Part shown: positions 17,286 through 27,729 of the stretch, in pieces
Position numbering within the stretch: position 1 is the stretch's first letter
How the letters are laid out: each line of letters starts with the position of its first letter
Assembly: GCF_002157735.2 (NCBI RefSeq)
Contig: NZ_AP018690.1
Coordinates: forward strand, 62,001-126,000
Length of the DNA: 64,000 nt
DNA from: Vibrio aphrogenes
GTDB taxonomy: Bacteria > Pseudomonadota > Gammaproteobacteria > Enterobacterales > Vibrionaceae
Direction of reading: 5' to 3'
Program-made: the position numbers and the translations under genes
The notes under the pieces: generated by a model
Seen by the model: only the letters and a program-made list of their open reading frames with translations
Database searches by the model: none
What the model was told of the DNA's origin: nothing

Positions 17286-18419
17286 ATGACAGAACAATCG
17301 ACACAAACTTTGCTTAATACCCCGCTGTATGACGTTCATGTTGAAGCGGGCGCAAAAATGGTGCCATTTGCGGGTTATAACATGCCCGTTCAGTACCCAC
17401 TTGGCGTGAAAAAAGAGCACTTGCATACTCGTGAGGCTGCTGGTCTTTTTGATGTTTCACACATGGGGCAACTGCGCCTAAAAGGTGAAGGGGCCGCTGC
17501 TGCGTTAGAGGCATTAGTGCCTGTCGATATCATTGATCTGCCATCGGGCAAGCAGCGTTATGCATTCTTTACGAATGAGCAAGGCGGCATCATGGATGAT
17601 CTCATGGTGGCTAACCTTGGTGATTATCTGTTTGTAGTAGTTAATGCGGCTTGTAAAGCGCAAGACATTGCTCACTTACAAGCTCATTTGCCGCACGAGG
17701 TGGAATTAGAAGTGATTGATGATCGCGCTTTACTTGCATTGCAAGGCCCGAAAGCCTCGGAGGTGTTGGCACGTTTTCAACCGGATGTCGCCGCTATGTT
17801 ATTTATGGATATACAAGTGCTCGACATCGACGGCATTGAATGCATTGTTAGTCGTTCGGGTTATACCGGTGAAGATGGCTATGAAATTTCCGTTCCTAAT
17901 CAACATGCTGTGGCACTTGCAAATAAGCTTACCGAGTGTGAAGAAGTTGAATGGATTGGGCTCGGGGCACGTGACTCGCTACGTTTAGAATGCGGCTTAT
18001 GTTTATATGGCCATGATCTTGATACCACCACGACACCTGTAGAAGCGAGCTTATTATGGGCGCTTAGCAAACCACGCCGCTCCGACGGTGAGCGTGCTGG
18101 CGGTTTCCCTGGAGCCGATATCATCTTAACGCAAATCGTAACCAAAGAGGTGTCACGTAAGCGTGTAGGGTTAGTGGGTCAAACCAAAGCGCCCGTACGT
18201 GAAGGCTGCAAATTGTTTGATGCTAACGATAACGAAATCGGCATTGTCACCAGTGGCACCGCAGGCCCGACAGCGGGCAAACCGATCTCGATGGCGTATG
18301 TGGCGACTGAATTTGCTACAATTGGTAGTGAAATTTTCGCCGATGTGCGTGGTAAGAAATTGCCGATGACGGTAGAAAAAATGCCGTTTGTCCCGCAGCG
18401 TTATTATCGTGGCGTGTAA
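17286..18419 (+). CDS. gcvT: Aminomethyltransferase, glycine cleavage T protein
   Basis: This 377-residue T protein transfers the methylene group from aminomethyl-lipoyl-GcvH to tetrahydrofolate and releases ammonia. Family signatures are present: GAKMVPFAGYNMPVQYP, GLFDVSHMGQ, SRSGYTGEDGYEIS and GLGARDSLRLECGLCLYGHD. GGAGG seven bases before the ATG fixes the start. It follows the AGCS symporter and is not part of a gcvTHP operon; gcvH-gcvP are on the other strand across the regulator gene. The split arrangement is seen in other Vibrio. A strong terminator follows. Confidence 0.97.
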   Translation: MTEQSTQTLLNTPLYDVHVEAGAKMVPFAGYNMPVQYPLGVKKEHLHTREAAGLFDVSHMGQLRLKGEGAAAALEALVPVDIIDLPSGKQRYAFFTNEQGGIMDDLMVANLGDYLFVVVNAACKAQDIAHLQAHLPHEVELEVIDDRALLALQGPKASEVLARFQPDVAAMLFMDIQVLDIDGIECIVSRSGYTGEDGYEISVPNQHAVALANKLTECEEVEWIGLGARDSLRLECGLCLYGHDLDTTTTPVEASLLWALSKPRRSDGERAGGFPGADIILTQIVTKEVSRKRVGLVGQTKAPVREGCKLFDANDNEIGIVTSGTAGPTAGKPISMAYVATEFATIGSEIFADVRGKKLPMTVEKMPFVPQRYYRGV

Positions 18420-18438
18420 TTAAGAGTTTAACTCTCTC

Positions 18439-18477
18439 CGCCAGCACTGATGTCTTCTATTCGTGCTGGCGTTTTTT
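18439..18477 (+). terminator. Intrinsic terminator after gcvT
   Basis: A perfect 9-bp stem CGCCAGCAC / GTGCTGGCG (18439-18447 with 18463-18471) is followed by six T. Confidence 0.93.
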
Positions 18478-18553
18478 CTTGCTTCAATTAAAATCATCTC
18501 TGCTGCTACAAGTAGCTCTTCTTTTATCTCTTTTTTCATTTCTTATCTTTTTC

Positions 18554-18594
18554 TATTTTCTATTTTCTATTTTCTATTTTCTATTTTCTATTTC
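18554..18594. repeat. Heptanucleotide repeat (TATTTTC)5
   Basis: Five exact head-to-tail copies of TATTTTC (18554-18588) are followed by a six-base partial copy. It lies 70 bp upstream of the GTG chosen for the ATPase gene, in a pyrimidine-rich run that extends from about 18476. Copy number may vary by slippage. Confidence 0.95.
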
Positions 18595-18657
18595 TTTTTT
18601 ATCTCAATTAATACTTAGTCTTCAAAAGGGTTAACGATAAAATCATTAGCTTATTAT

Positions 18658-19182
18658 GTGTTCACGGGTGGACCTGGCTCTGGCAAATCATCCGTTATTA
18701 CTGAGCTTAAACGCTTAGGGCATGTTTGTGCTCCAGAATCGGGACGTGCGGTGATTCAACAGCAACTGACGGAAGGTGGCGATGCTTTACCTTGGGCAGA
18801 TAAAGTTAAATTTAGAGATGCGATGCTACGAGAAGATCAACGCTTGTATCATCACTATAAAGACTCACCACAAGCTGTATTTTTTGATCGAGGCATAGTG
18901 GATAGTTATGGTTATTCAAAGCTCGAGAGCTTGCCAATTGCCGATGAAATTATACATTGCTGCAAAACATATCGTTATTCGAAGCAAGTTTTTATCTTCC
19001 CGCCATGGCAAGAAATTTACGTTAATGATCGTGAGAGAAAACAAGATTTTTCCACCGCGGTTGCTACCTATGAAATGATGAAGCAAGTTTATCAAGAACT
19101 CGGTTATGACTTGCTGGAAGTACCTAAGGCCTCAGTTCAAGAGAGGGTACAATTTATTTTGTCGGAGAGGATGACAAAATGA
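18658..19182 (+). CDS. AAA-family P-loop ATPase/kinase (AAA_28-like)
   Basis: This small P-loop protein of about 174 residues has a Walker A FTGGPGSGKSS at the very N-terminus, a Walker B-like VFFDRGIVDSYGY and an arginine-bearing lid NDRERKQDF. It resembles the COG3911-type predicted ATPases or nucleoside kinases, whose substrate is unknown to me. GTG 18658 is the only standard start after the TAG at 18616, yet the residues upstream in frame (SLAYYV) look like normal family sequence and no ribosome site precedes the GTG. The true start may therefore be a rare codon or be altered. It overlaps the next ORF by 4 bp. Confidence 0.75.
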   Translation: MFTGGPGSGKSSVITELKRLGHVCAPESGRAVIQQQLTEGGDALPWADKVKFRDAMLREDQRLYHHYKDSPQAVFFDRGIVDSYGYSKLESLPIADEIIHCCKTYRYSKQVFIFPPWQEIYVNDRERKQDFSTAVATYEMMKQVYQELGYDLLEVPKASVQERVQFILSERMTK

Positions 19183-19430
19183 GTCGAAATAAACCAGCAA
19201 CCCTACCTCGCCCACTGGTTTATTTATCGTTATATATTCATGTGGTGGCTACATGGTTTGACGTGTCGCCGCGACGACGATTTCACGAATGCACACGCCG
19301 TTCACTCGTTTACGCTGCGATTGCGGGTTGTGGTTTAATACGTGTACCGAAAGTGTATTGCTTAAATCAGCCACAACGCTTGCGTAAGTTGATTGGCTTT
19401 ATTCAACAGGCTTTTGAATCATTAAAGTAA
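19179..19430 (+). CDS. Small hypothetical protein
   Basis: This 83-residue ORF starts in the stop codon of the ATPase gene (ATGA), which suggests translational coupling. It is rich in Arg and Leu, has a moderately hydrophobic N-terminal third (PLVYLSLYIHVVATWF) and no signal peptide or known motif. I do not recognise a family. It could be a real partner of the ATPase or a chance open frame. Confidence 0.45.
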   Translation: MSRNKPATLPRPLVYLSLYIHVVATWFDVSPRRRFHECTRRSLVYAAIAGCGLIRVPKVYCLNQPQRLRKLIGFIQQAFESLK

Positions 19431-19511
19431 TTGATTCGCTGCTTGAGTGAGTGAAATATGTGAGCACTCATTATATAACCTATTGTTTCATTTTAATTAT
19501 TAAGGAAAACC

Positions 19512-19844
19512 ATGTCTTTACCTGCTTGTCCAAATTGTCAGTCGGAATATGTGTACCAAGATCAGGCGCAATTGATTTGCCCAGAATGTGCTTATGAGTG
19601 GAATCCTCAAGAAGAGCTTGAGAATGTTTTTGTTGCTCGTGATACCAATGGGACGCCGCTGCAAGAGGGCGATAAAATTACTCTGATTAAAGACCTGAAA
19701 GTGACCGGTACTTCACAAGTATTGAAAATTGGGACTAAAGGTTCAATTCGCCGTATTGTGGAAGGCAAAGATCATGAACTGGATTGTAAGTTAGTCGGTG
19801 CGGGCGACATGATGGTGTCGGCAAAATACGTTAAGAAAGCCTAA
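19512..19844 (+). CDS. yjdM: YjdM/PhnA-family zinc-ribbon protein
   Basis: This 110-residue protein has an N-terminal zinc ribbon (CPNC at residues 6-9 and CPEC about 20 residues later) and a C-terminal beta domain with GDKITLIKDLKVTGTSQVLKIG. It matches E. coli YjdM (formerly PhnA) in size and order. The cellular role is unsettled; the old link to phosphonate use is weak. TAAGGAAAACC precedes the ATG. It appears to be a single-gene unit. Confidence 0.88.
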   Translation: MSLPACPNCQSEYVYQDQAQLICPECAYEWNPQEELENVFVARDTNGTPLQEGDKITLIKDLKVTGTSQVLKIGTKGSIRRIVEGKDHELDCKLVGAGDMMVSAKYVKKA

Positions 19845-19950
19845 TTGTGCTGGTTGTGAAATGAGCATGCCCTGTGATTGTTAACTTTTGATTGCAACCC
19901 TTCATGATTGAGCGATACCATACTAAGCCATTTTTTGAAAAGATTCCGTT

Positions 19951-20358
19951 ATGTCCGATGAAGAACTCGCATTAAAGTGGATGCGTCAACAAGCTCAGAA
20001 AATTGATCCTTACGTAGTGAATCCATCATTTGATGAATGCGTTGAACTGCTTGATCCTGCGTTTAAAAAGGGCAAAAGTGTCGCACAACTAAAATACTTA
20101 TTGGCTGAAGCTGATCGCAGAGCGGGGGCGGCAGAGCGTAAACACGCTGCGCTAAAATATGCGAAAGAAAAGAATCCTAATGCTGGGCAAGTACTCCGCT
20201 TACAAGGCAAACTGCAACAAGTACAATTGGCATTAAAACTGGCCACGGGCGATAGCAATATGACCATTTCTCAGTTCTGTGCTGAGTACGATGTTTCTAA
20301 GCGAGATGGTAATACTGCCTGGCATGAAACCTTGGTCAAATTGAGCAAGAAAAAGTAA
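19951..20358 (+). CDS. Hypothetical protein, 135 aa
   Basis: A soluble, Lys- and Ala-rich, probably helical protein with long charged stretches (LLAEADRRAGAAERKHAALKY) and no membrane segment. I do not recognise its family. The ORF is intact with codon use like its neighbours and it stands alone between yjdM and the beta-glucoside operon, so it is likely a real gene of unknown role. Confidence 0.65.
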   Translation: MSDEELALKWMRQQAQKIDPYVVNPSFDECVELLDPAFKKGKSVAQLKYLLAEADRRAGAAERKHAALKYAKEKNPNAGQVLRLQGKLQQVQLALKLATGDSNMTISQFCAEYDVSKRDGNTAWHETLVKLSKKK

Positions 20359-20717
20359 CGTTTTTCATCAGTAAAAACATCTAATAGTAAGAATACTGAT
20401 TTATCCTAATTTTTCCCAATAAATGAAATAGGCTGTGGGTTTCTACTTGCAGCCTTATTAATTTCTTTATTGCCTACCTAAATTCCATTGAATATAAGTG
20501 AATTTTTAGCGAGCAATAATGTTATTGTTCTGATTCAATGAATATCGCTTTAACAATATCATCCTTCTTAGAACAATAAAAATTTGAATTATATTTGTGG
20601 TTCTAAAAATAAATAGAGTCATTTAATTTTTATTAAAAACAAACAAATAACGTATAAAAAGCAAATTTTTATTTGTTTTATAAGAAATAAAAAATGATAC
20701 ATTCTGCACGTTTTTAC

Positions 20718-20733
20718 CTGAAACCGGTTGCAG
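20718..20733. promoter_or_regulatory. AscG-type operator 1
   Basis: CTGAAACCGGTTGCAG is one mismatch from the palindrome CTGAAACCGGTTTCAG. Its core TGAAACCGGTTTCA is the E. coli AscG recognition sequence. It lies in the 450-bp gap 20359-20808; the rest of that gap is AT-rich (for example AATAAATAGAGTC near 20610), with no other gene or structure that I can support. Confidence 0.82.
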
Positions 20734-20754
20734 AGGGTGTTCTTCGTGCCTATT

Positions 20755-20770
20755 CTGAAATCGGTTTCAG
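20755..20770. promoter_or_regulatory. AscG-type operator 2
   Basis: CTGAAATCGGTTTCAG is a near-perfect palindrome of the same type, centred 37 bp from operator 1 and 39 bp before the EII start codon. Two close sites on the promoter side fit cooperative repression by the LacI-family protein encoded at 24197. Confidence 0.82.
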
Positions 20771-20808
20771 AGTGATGAAGGGGAAACGAAAATGGGAAGG
20801 ACGATGAA

Positions 20809-22680
20809 ATGAAAAAAATAAGAAATTATCATCAACTTGCGAAAGACATTTTAGTTGCAGTTGGTAATGAACAAAATATTGTGAGTTTTACTCGGTGTGC
20901 GACTCGTCTGCGTTTGGTTTTAAAAGAAGTACCATTAGATGCAGAATCTAAGATAAAACAAATGCCTGGGGTTATTACGGTTGTACAAAGCGGGGGGCAG
21001 TTTCAAGTTGTGATTGGTACACATGTTTCTGATGTGTATGAGGCTTTGTCAGGTATCGTCGACGAGAAACTTATTGATAGTGACCATAAAATTAGAATTG
21101 TTGATGCGGTTATTGGATCAATGTCCGCCATATTTGCGCCCATTGTTTTTGTACTCGCTGCAGCAGGTTTATTACAAGGGATATTAATTATTACCAAGTA
21201 TTTTTATCCTGAAGTCACCTCTTTAGGTACCTTTGCTATTTTTAATTTTATGTCTTGGACGCCATTTGTATTTTTACCTGTTTTTATTGCAATAACCGCT
21301 GCTAAGCATTTTAACTGCTCTCCTTTTATCGCAGTATTATGCAGTTGTGCCTTAATTAATCCTGATTGGGCGGCAATGGCAACAAGAATTGCAAATGGGG
21401 AAGAAATTACTTTATTCGGATTTTCTTTAGCTCAAACAATATATACCTCTTCAGTTTTACCGCCTATTTTTATGGTTTGGGGACTATCTTATGTTGAAAA
21501 GTACGCGAAGAAAATTATTCCTGATGTTGTGAGTGAATTATTTACCCCATTGGTCTGTATGGTGATTATGGTGCCAGTGACTCTTATTTTGATTGGACCA
21601 ATAAGTAATGGAGCAGCGGTTGGAATTGCCAATGGTTATAATTGGCTATTTGAAACCTCACCTGCAATTGCGGCTGCATTAATTGGTGGTATTTGGCAAG
21701 TTATCGTTATTTTTGGGGTTCATTGGGGGATTACTCCTGTGATTGTCGCAAACTTTGATCTCTATGGGCGAGATTCCTTTCAAGCATTTCAAACAATGGC
21801 CGTCGTGGCCCAAATGGCTGCAGCGTTTGCTGTTGGATTTAAATCTAGAAATAAAAAATTCAAAACCACGTCATTTTCTGCTGGGGTGACTGCAATCTTT
21901 GGTATTACAGAACCGACGTTATATGGGGTGACTTTAAGGCTGAAAAAACCATTCATCTGCGGTTGTATAGGCGGAGCTATTGGAGCTGTTGTAGCGAGTT
22001 TATTTGGAAGCTATTACTACGCGTATGCTGGTTTACCGGGACTACTAACCATAATGAATGCTATTAGCCTTGAAAATAGTAGCTCATTTATTGGTGAGTT
22101 AATCGGTGTGATAACCACTATTGTTGTGACATTTGGGTTGGTTTATATCGTAGGCTTTGAAGACCCTAAAGAAGCAGCTGTTACTTCTTCAGAGCATCCT
22201 GCTGAAGGAACTGCCACAACTAAGATGGTGAAAGACTTGGGACTCAGTAGTCCAATAAATGGAGCGATGGTTTCTTTAGAATCCGTTAATGATGCAAGTT
22301 TTGCTCAAAAACTTCTCGGTGATGGTGTGGCATTTCAACCTCGTGATGGTCAGGTATTTGCACCTTGTGATGCCGTGGTGTCCTCGGTTATCGATAGTCA
22401 GCACGCGATTGGACTCACTTGTCGTAATGGGGCTGAACTGTTAATTCATGTTGGATTAGATACGGTAAACCTAAAAGGTCAATATTTCGAAACACTAGTG
22501 ACATTAGGGCAAGAAGTTAAAGCAGGTGAGGCATTAATTAAGTTTGATAAGGCTGCGATTGAAGAGGCTGGGTATGATCTTACTACTCCATTTATTGTCC
22601 TCAACAGTGATGAATTCCAATTAGACTTTAAATCTTACCCATTTGTACAAATGGGCCAACCAATAATCCAAATGTCGTAA
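20809..22680 (+). CDS. Beta-glucoside PTS EIIBCA (BglF-like)
   Basis: This 623-residue permease phosphorylates beta-glucosides during uptake. The EIIB domain is N-terminal with phospho-Cys C30 in TRCATRLR, EIIC spans about residues 100-460 with about ten membrane segments, and EIIA is C-terminal with phospho-His H547 in LIHVGLDTV. The domain order matches E. coli BglF (625 aa), not AscF, which lacks EIIA. AAGG eight bases before the ATG supports the start. It is followed after 12 bp by the 6-phospho-beta-glucosidase. Two operators upstream indicate LacI-type repression; no BglG-type antiterminator or RAT site was seen. Confidence 0.95.
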   Translation: MKKIRNYHQLAKDILVAVGNEQNIVSFTRCATRLRLVLKEVPLDAESKIKQMPGVITVVQSGGQFQVVIGTHVSDVYEALSGIVDEKLIDSDHKIRIVDAVIGSMSAIFAPIVFVLAAAGLLQGILIITKYFYPEVTSLGTFAIFNFMSWTPFVFLPVFIAITAAKHFNCSPFIAVLCSCALINPDWAAMATRIANGEEITLFGFSLAQTIYTSSVLPPIFMVWGLSYVEKYAKKIIPDVVSELFTPLVCMVIMVPVTLILIGPISNGAAVGIANGYNWLFETSPAIAAALIGGIWQVIVIFGVHWGITPVIVANFDLYGRDSFQAFQTMAVVAQMAAAFAVGFKSRNKKFKTTSFSAGVTAIFGITEPTLYGVTLRLKKPFICGCIGGAIGAVVASLFGSYYYAYAGLPGLLTIMNAISLENSSSFIGELIGVITTIVVTFGLVYIVGFEDPKEAAVTSSEHPAEGTATTKMVKDLGLSSPINGAMVSLESVNDASFAQKLLGDGVAFQPRDGQVFAPCDAVVSSVIDSQHAIGLTCRNGAELLIHVGLDTVNLKGQYFETLVTLGQEVKAGEALIKFDKAAIEEAGYDLTTPFIVLNSDEFQLDFKSYPFVQMGQPIIQMS

Positions 22681-22683
22681 TAA

Positions 22684-24135
<1,452 letters not shown>

Positions 24136-24143
24136 TATGACCC

Positions 24144-24171
24144 AATTAGCCGGTTTTGAGACCGGCTAATT
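24144..24171 (+). terminator. Terminator between glucosidase and repressor
   Basis: An 11-bp stem AATTAGCCGGT / ACCGGCTAATT around TTTGAG is followed by a T-rich TATTTTA. It should reduce read-through into the repressor gene 26 bp further on. Confidence 0.8.
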
Positions 24172-24196
24172 TATTTTAGGTCAAAGGAATAAACAA

Positions 24197-25195
24197 ATGG
24201 TAACCATGCGTGATGTGGCTCAAAAAGCTGGTGTTTCTAAATCCACTGTTTCGAGAGTACTGAACGGTAAAAATATTGTTCGCCGAGAAGTGGCAGAGAA
24301 AGTATTTAAAGCCATAGAAGAAACGGGTTATCGTCCCAATCTTTTAGCCCAGCAATTGGCGAACCAGAAGACTAATTTTATCGGTTTTGTTGTTACCAAT
24401 GCTTTGTATGATGGCCCTTATTTTTCATCTCTTGTTTATTATGCCGCTTCATTTAGTGAGCAACATGGTCGTCAGCTTGTGATGGCCGATGGTAAGCACA
24501 GTGCGAGAGATGAAAAAAATGCGATCAACTTTTTACTTGATATGAAGTGCGCTGGAATTATTGTTTACCCTAAGTATCTGACAGAAAAAGATTTAAAAGA
24601 AATTAGAGACTCAACCTCGATACCTATTGTTATTTTAAATCGTGATCTTACCGCAGATTCTGGTTATTGCATCACGACAGATCATTATAAAAATGCCTCC
24701 TTAATGATGGAGCATATAATAGATCAAGGCCACCAAGATATTGCTTTTATTTCAGGTCTTGCGGACTCATCAACGGGTATCCAACGCTTACAAGCTTATC
24801 AAGATGCATTACTATCACACGATATTTCGATTAATCCTGAGCTTGTTATTTCCGCACAATGGACCTCTGAGAGTGGCTACCAAGCAGCAAAACAATTAGT
24901 GAATAGCGGCGCTCATTTTAGTGCGGTATTAGCAGGGAATGATGATATGGCATTAGGTGCGATGAAAGCCTTTGTAGAGCTTGGATTTAATTTGCCTAAA
25001 GATATTTCAATCGCCGGTTTTGATAATAGTAAAATGGGCGCATTTTTAACACCGAGCTTAACTTCAGTCAGTATTCCTTTAGAGAAGATGATTCAAAAGG
25101 GTATATTAACGTTACTCGGTGAACACTCAAAGGCTGAGCAGATTTGCACGAAAGGTTCTCTTATTATTAGAGATTCAGTGACATCAAAAGCTTGA
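24197..25195 (+). CDS. ascG: LacI/GalR-family repressor (AscG-like)
   Basis: This 332-residue regulator has an N-terminal LacI headpiece (MRDVAQKAGVSKSTVSRVLNG) and a periplasmic-binding-protein-like effector domain (IAFISGLADSSTGIQRLQAY...VLAGNDDMALGAMKAF...IAGFDNS). Its size matches AscG (336 aa). Upstream of the operon are two AscG-type palindromes, its likely sites. AAAGGA precedes the ATG. It lies last in the asc-type locus behind a terminator, so part of its expression may come from read-through, giving feedback. Confidence 0.9.
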   Translation: MVTMRDVAQKAGVSKSTVSRVLNGKNIVRREVAEKVFKAIEETGYRPNLLAQQLANQKTNFIGFVVTNALYDGPYFSSLVYYAASFSEQHGRQLVMADGKHSARDEKNAINFLLDMKCAGIIVYPKYLTEKDLKEIRDSTSIPIVILNRDLTADSGYCITTDHYKNASLMMEHIIDQGHQDIAFISGLADSSTGIQRLQAYQDALLSHDISINPELVISAQWTSESGYQAAKQLVNSGAHFSAVLAGNDDMALGAMKAFVELGFNLPKDISIAGFDNSKMGAFLTPSLTSVSIPLEKMIQKGILTLLGEHSKAEQICTKGSLIIRDSVTSKA

Positions 25196-25227
25196 TAATA
25201 GATAGCACTTCTTTTTAAACGCTGCAA

Positions 25228-25259
25228 TTCTCAGTTTATAACCAAATATAAACTGAGAA
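25228..25259. terminator. Hairpin after the repressor gene
   Basis: A perfect 13-bp stem TTCTCAGTTTATA / TATAAACTGAGAA with a 6-nt loop. There is no T tract directly after it, so it may be an RNA-stabilising hairpin or a weak terminator. Confidence 0.6.
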
Positions 25260-25327
25260 CCTCACCGAGACTCTCAGTCGCTCTTTTTAATATTAACATC
25301 GCAATTTGTAGAGTTAGGACCGTAAGT

Positions 25328-26002
25328 TTAAGCCAGTAAAATAGCTTGTAACTCACTTAATGAACTGACCGTATAATGCGGGGTTATTCCATCTGTGGCG
25401 GTTGCGCCGTGAGAGTTTAACCAACAGGTTTCTAGGCCGGAATTCAGCCCGCCTAAGATGTCGGAATGCAGGTTATCTCCCACCATTAACACTTTGGATT
25501 TACATGGATTACCTACGCGGTTTAAGGCGTGTTCAAAGATGATGGTATCGGGTTTGGCGATACCCACTTGCTCTGAAATGATCACTTGTTCGACGTATTT
25601 ATCCATGCCGGTGCGAGCAAGGCGAATTTCTTGCAAATCAGTAAAACCATTGGTGATGATGCCGACTTTGGCTTTTCCGGCAATGGCTTCCATTAACTCT
25701 TTAGCTCCCGGCAATACCGAACAGATGTCGGCCATCGCCTCTAAGAAGGCTGAGTTTAATTCTGATGGCGTGGTGCCGAGCTTATTGGCCCAACCTTCAA
25801 AGCGAATGTGTTTTAGCTGTTCGGCGCTGATGTCACCATTTTGATAGTCGACCCATAATGGTTTATTAATTGCCTGATAGTCAGCAAAATCTTGCTCAGT
25901 GAAAGTGATTCCTTTTCTCTTAAACATCAGTTGCATACCTTGAAAGGCATCAAAATGAAATAATGTTTCGTCGGCGTCGAAGAAAATCCATTCGTACTTC
26001 AT
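25328..26002 (-). CDS. yjjG: YjjG-type 5'-nucleotidase (HAD)
   Basis: A 224-residue HAD phosphatase strongly like E. coli YjjG, which dephosphorylates pyrimidine and non-canonical nucleotides. The N-terminus reads WIFFDADETLF with the catalytic pair D9/D11. IITNGF (motif II), KPDTIIFEHAL (motif III Lys) and MVGDNLHSDI (motif IV) follow in order. Cytoplasmic. It is convergent with the repressor gene and follows the MarR gene on the same strand with a 20-bp gap, so the two may be co-transcribed. Confidence 0.93.
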   Translation of the reverse strand: MKYEWIFFDADETLFHFDAFQGMQLMFKRKGITFTEQDFADYQAINKPLWVDYQNGDISAEQLKHIRFEGWANKLGTTPSELNSAFLEAMADICSVLPGAKELMEAIAGKAKVGIITNGFTDLQEIRLARTGMDKYVEQVIISEQVGIAKPDTIIFEHALNRVGNPCKSKVLMVGDNLHSDILGGLNSGLETCWLNSHGATATDGITPHYTVSSLSELQAILLA

Positions 26003-26022
26003 TGAAATCTCACTTAACGTTA

Positions 26023-26514
26023 TTAGCTGCTTGGTGTGCCTTGATGATGGGCAATATTACCCACTTCAAGTAAGGGGGCAACATCCAGATCGGCGGCGTT
26101 CATCATGGTTGAAATGCGTTGTACAGAAGAAAGTAATAAGGATTGTTCCCAACTTTCTAAATTTTGAAAACGTTGAATAAAGTGATCTTGCAATGGCAAA
26201 GGTGCTTTAGCAAGCAGTGCCGCGCCTTCTTCGGTTAAGTAGGCGTGTACTTTGCGTTTATCTAATTGACTGCGGCGACGTTCAACGAGGCCACGCTTTT
26301 CAATACGGTCAATAATCGTTGTAGCCGTTGCTTGACTCATATTGGTATTGATTGAAATCTGTCGAATCGTTACTTCACCAGAATCACGAATTGAACGCAT
26401 GATTAGCAATTGTGGGCCGGTTAAACCAAGTTCTTTATTGAGTTGTCGTGAGTGTAAATCGATCGCGCGAATGATTTGTCGAATGGCGATCAAGACTTCT
26501 TCGTGTTTATCCAT
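26023..26514 (-). CDS. MarR-family regulator, CosR-like
   Basis: A winged-helix MarR protein of 163 residues beginning MDKHEEVLIAIRQIIRAID. The start at 26514 is preferred over the upstream 26550 because AGGGG lies eight bases before it. The recognition region is VTIRQISINTNMSQATATTIIDRIEKRGLV, and the wing RRRSQLDKRKVHAY is typical. CosR, the MarR-type regulator of compatible-solute genes in Vibrio, has a similar N-terminus as I remember it. It sits beside a betaine ABC operon whose promoter region carries a perfect 11-bp inverted repeat, so CosR-like control of osmolyte uptake is plausible but not proven. Confidence 0.8.
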   Translation of the reverse strand: MDKHEEVLIAIRQIIRAIDLHSRQLNKELGLTGPQLLIMRSIRDSGEVTIRQISINTNMSQATATTIIDRIEKRGLVERRRSQLDKRKVHAYLTEEGAALLAKAPLPLQDHFIQRFQNLESWEQSLLLSSVQRISTMMNAADLDVAPLLEVGNIAHHQGTPSS

Positions 26515-26632
26515 ATAATTGCCCCTGTGTTTGAGAGCAGGAAAATACAATAATTCCTCATGTTGTAAAAGGATTAATTTGTAGAAAAGCGACAGTCAGC
26601 CTGCCGCTTGGTTTATGCTCTATGAGTGGTCT

Positions 26633-27634
26633 TTACTTTATAACTGATTTTGCTTGATTAACCCAGCTATCAAATTGTTTTTGATGGGATTTTATCCAAG
26701 CATTGGCATGAGCTTCGATATCTTCAGGTTTATTTTGACCTTTACGCATCATCATGTTTTGTTGGCTAATATCACCAATGTCGAGTTTCATGATGGAGAA
26801 CAGTTTTGCCGCTGCGGGGTTATCTTGAGCGAACTGCTTATTGGCGACGATGCGCATGGTGTTAATTTGGAAGCCGTAGTTGTTGCCATTGGGAAGGGCG
26901 GTATCTTGTTGCAAGCCTTTTGGCATGGCAGAGAAAGGCACTTGTAGCCACACGACATCTTTACCCGGAATTAAAATGCTGCTGACCCAATAAGGCGTCC
27001 AGGTATAGTACAGTACGGATTCGCCATTTTTATAACGCGAAATGGTATCGGCAATTAAGGCTGAATAACTACCTTGGCGTTGGGTGACGGTATCTTGCAG
27101 GCCATAGGCTTGGATTTGGTGATTGATGATTGATTCCGTTGTCCAGCCCGGTTCTCCGCCAGTGAGATCTGCTTTGCCATCACCATCTGAATCAAATAAT
27201 TTGGCAATTTTAGGGTCTTTTAATTGGCCAAGATTATTGATGTGATATTTATCTGCGGTTTTCTTATCAATTAAATACCCTTGGGCGGCATTGTTCACAT
27301 AAATACCTTCACGGTAGAACTTATCATCACCGCCCCCAAGCTGGTATTTGTCTTTTTGCTGTGGGTCCCAATTGACGGCAAGGTAAGTGGCGTCACCATT
27401 GGCAATGGAAGTGTAGGCCACGTTGTAATCCACTTCTTGAGTTGGTTTGACCGTATACCCAAGTTGTTCCATGGCTTTGTTGACTAACAAGGTTTGGAAC
27501 GTTTCTTCAGCAATGGTGGATTGAACGGGTTGTACGGTGATGCCTTTTCCCGGCAGTTCATTGGCTTGAAGGGATAAAGACAGTGTGCAACTGGTTAAAG
27601 CCGATAAGTATAATGTTTTGGTGATGGTTTTCAT
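26633..27634 (-). CDS. Glycine betaine-binding protein, second paralogue
   Basis: This 333-residue periplasmic solute-binding protein has a signal peptide (cleavage near SLQANE). It is ProX-like along its length ([36 protein letters not shown]). The paralogue just upstream and E. coli ProX have CNPGWGC after this loop; here it is GEPGWTT, so the disulfide pair is lost. It lies after a terminator at 27669-27695, suggesting lower or separate expression. It may widen ligand range or be a diverging duplicate. Confidence 0.9.
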   Translation of the reverse strand: MKTITKTLYLSALTSCTLSLSLQANELPGKGITVQPVQSTIAEETFQTLLVNKAMEQLGYTVKPTQEVDYNVAYTSIANGDATYLAVNWDPQQKDKYQLGGGDDKFYREGIYVNNAAQGYLIDKKTADKYHINNLGQLKDPKIAKLFDSDGDGKADLTGGEPGWTTESIINHQIQAYGLQDTVTQRQGSYSALIADTISRYKNGESVLYYTWTPYWVSSILIPGKDVVWLQVPFSAMPKGLQQDTALPNGNNYGFQINTMRIVANKQFAQDNPAAAKLFSIMKLDIGDISQQNMMMRKGQNKPEDIEAHANAWIKSHQKQFDSWVNQAKSVIK

Positions 27635-27668
27635 CGCTAACTCTTATTTATTTGAATTGTTATTAAAG

Positions 27669-27695
27669 AAAAAAGCTGCCGCAATGGGCAGCTTT
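27669..27695 (-). terminator. Terminator between the two proX paralogues
   Basis: A 9-bp stem AAAGCTGCC / GGCAGCTTT (27672-27680 with 27687-27695) is followed on the minus strand by TTTTTTCTTT. It lies after the first proX and before the second, so it probably acts as a partial terminator. Confidence 0.8.
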
Positions 27696-27729
27696 GAAGG
27701 AAAGGGATTCAACTGTGATAAACGTAGCG

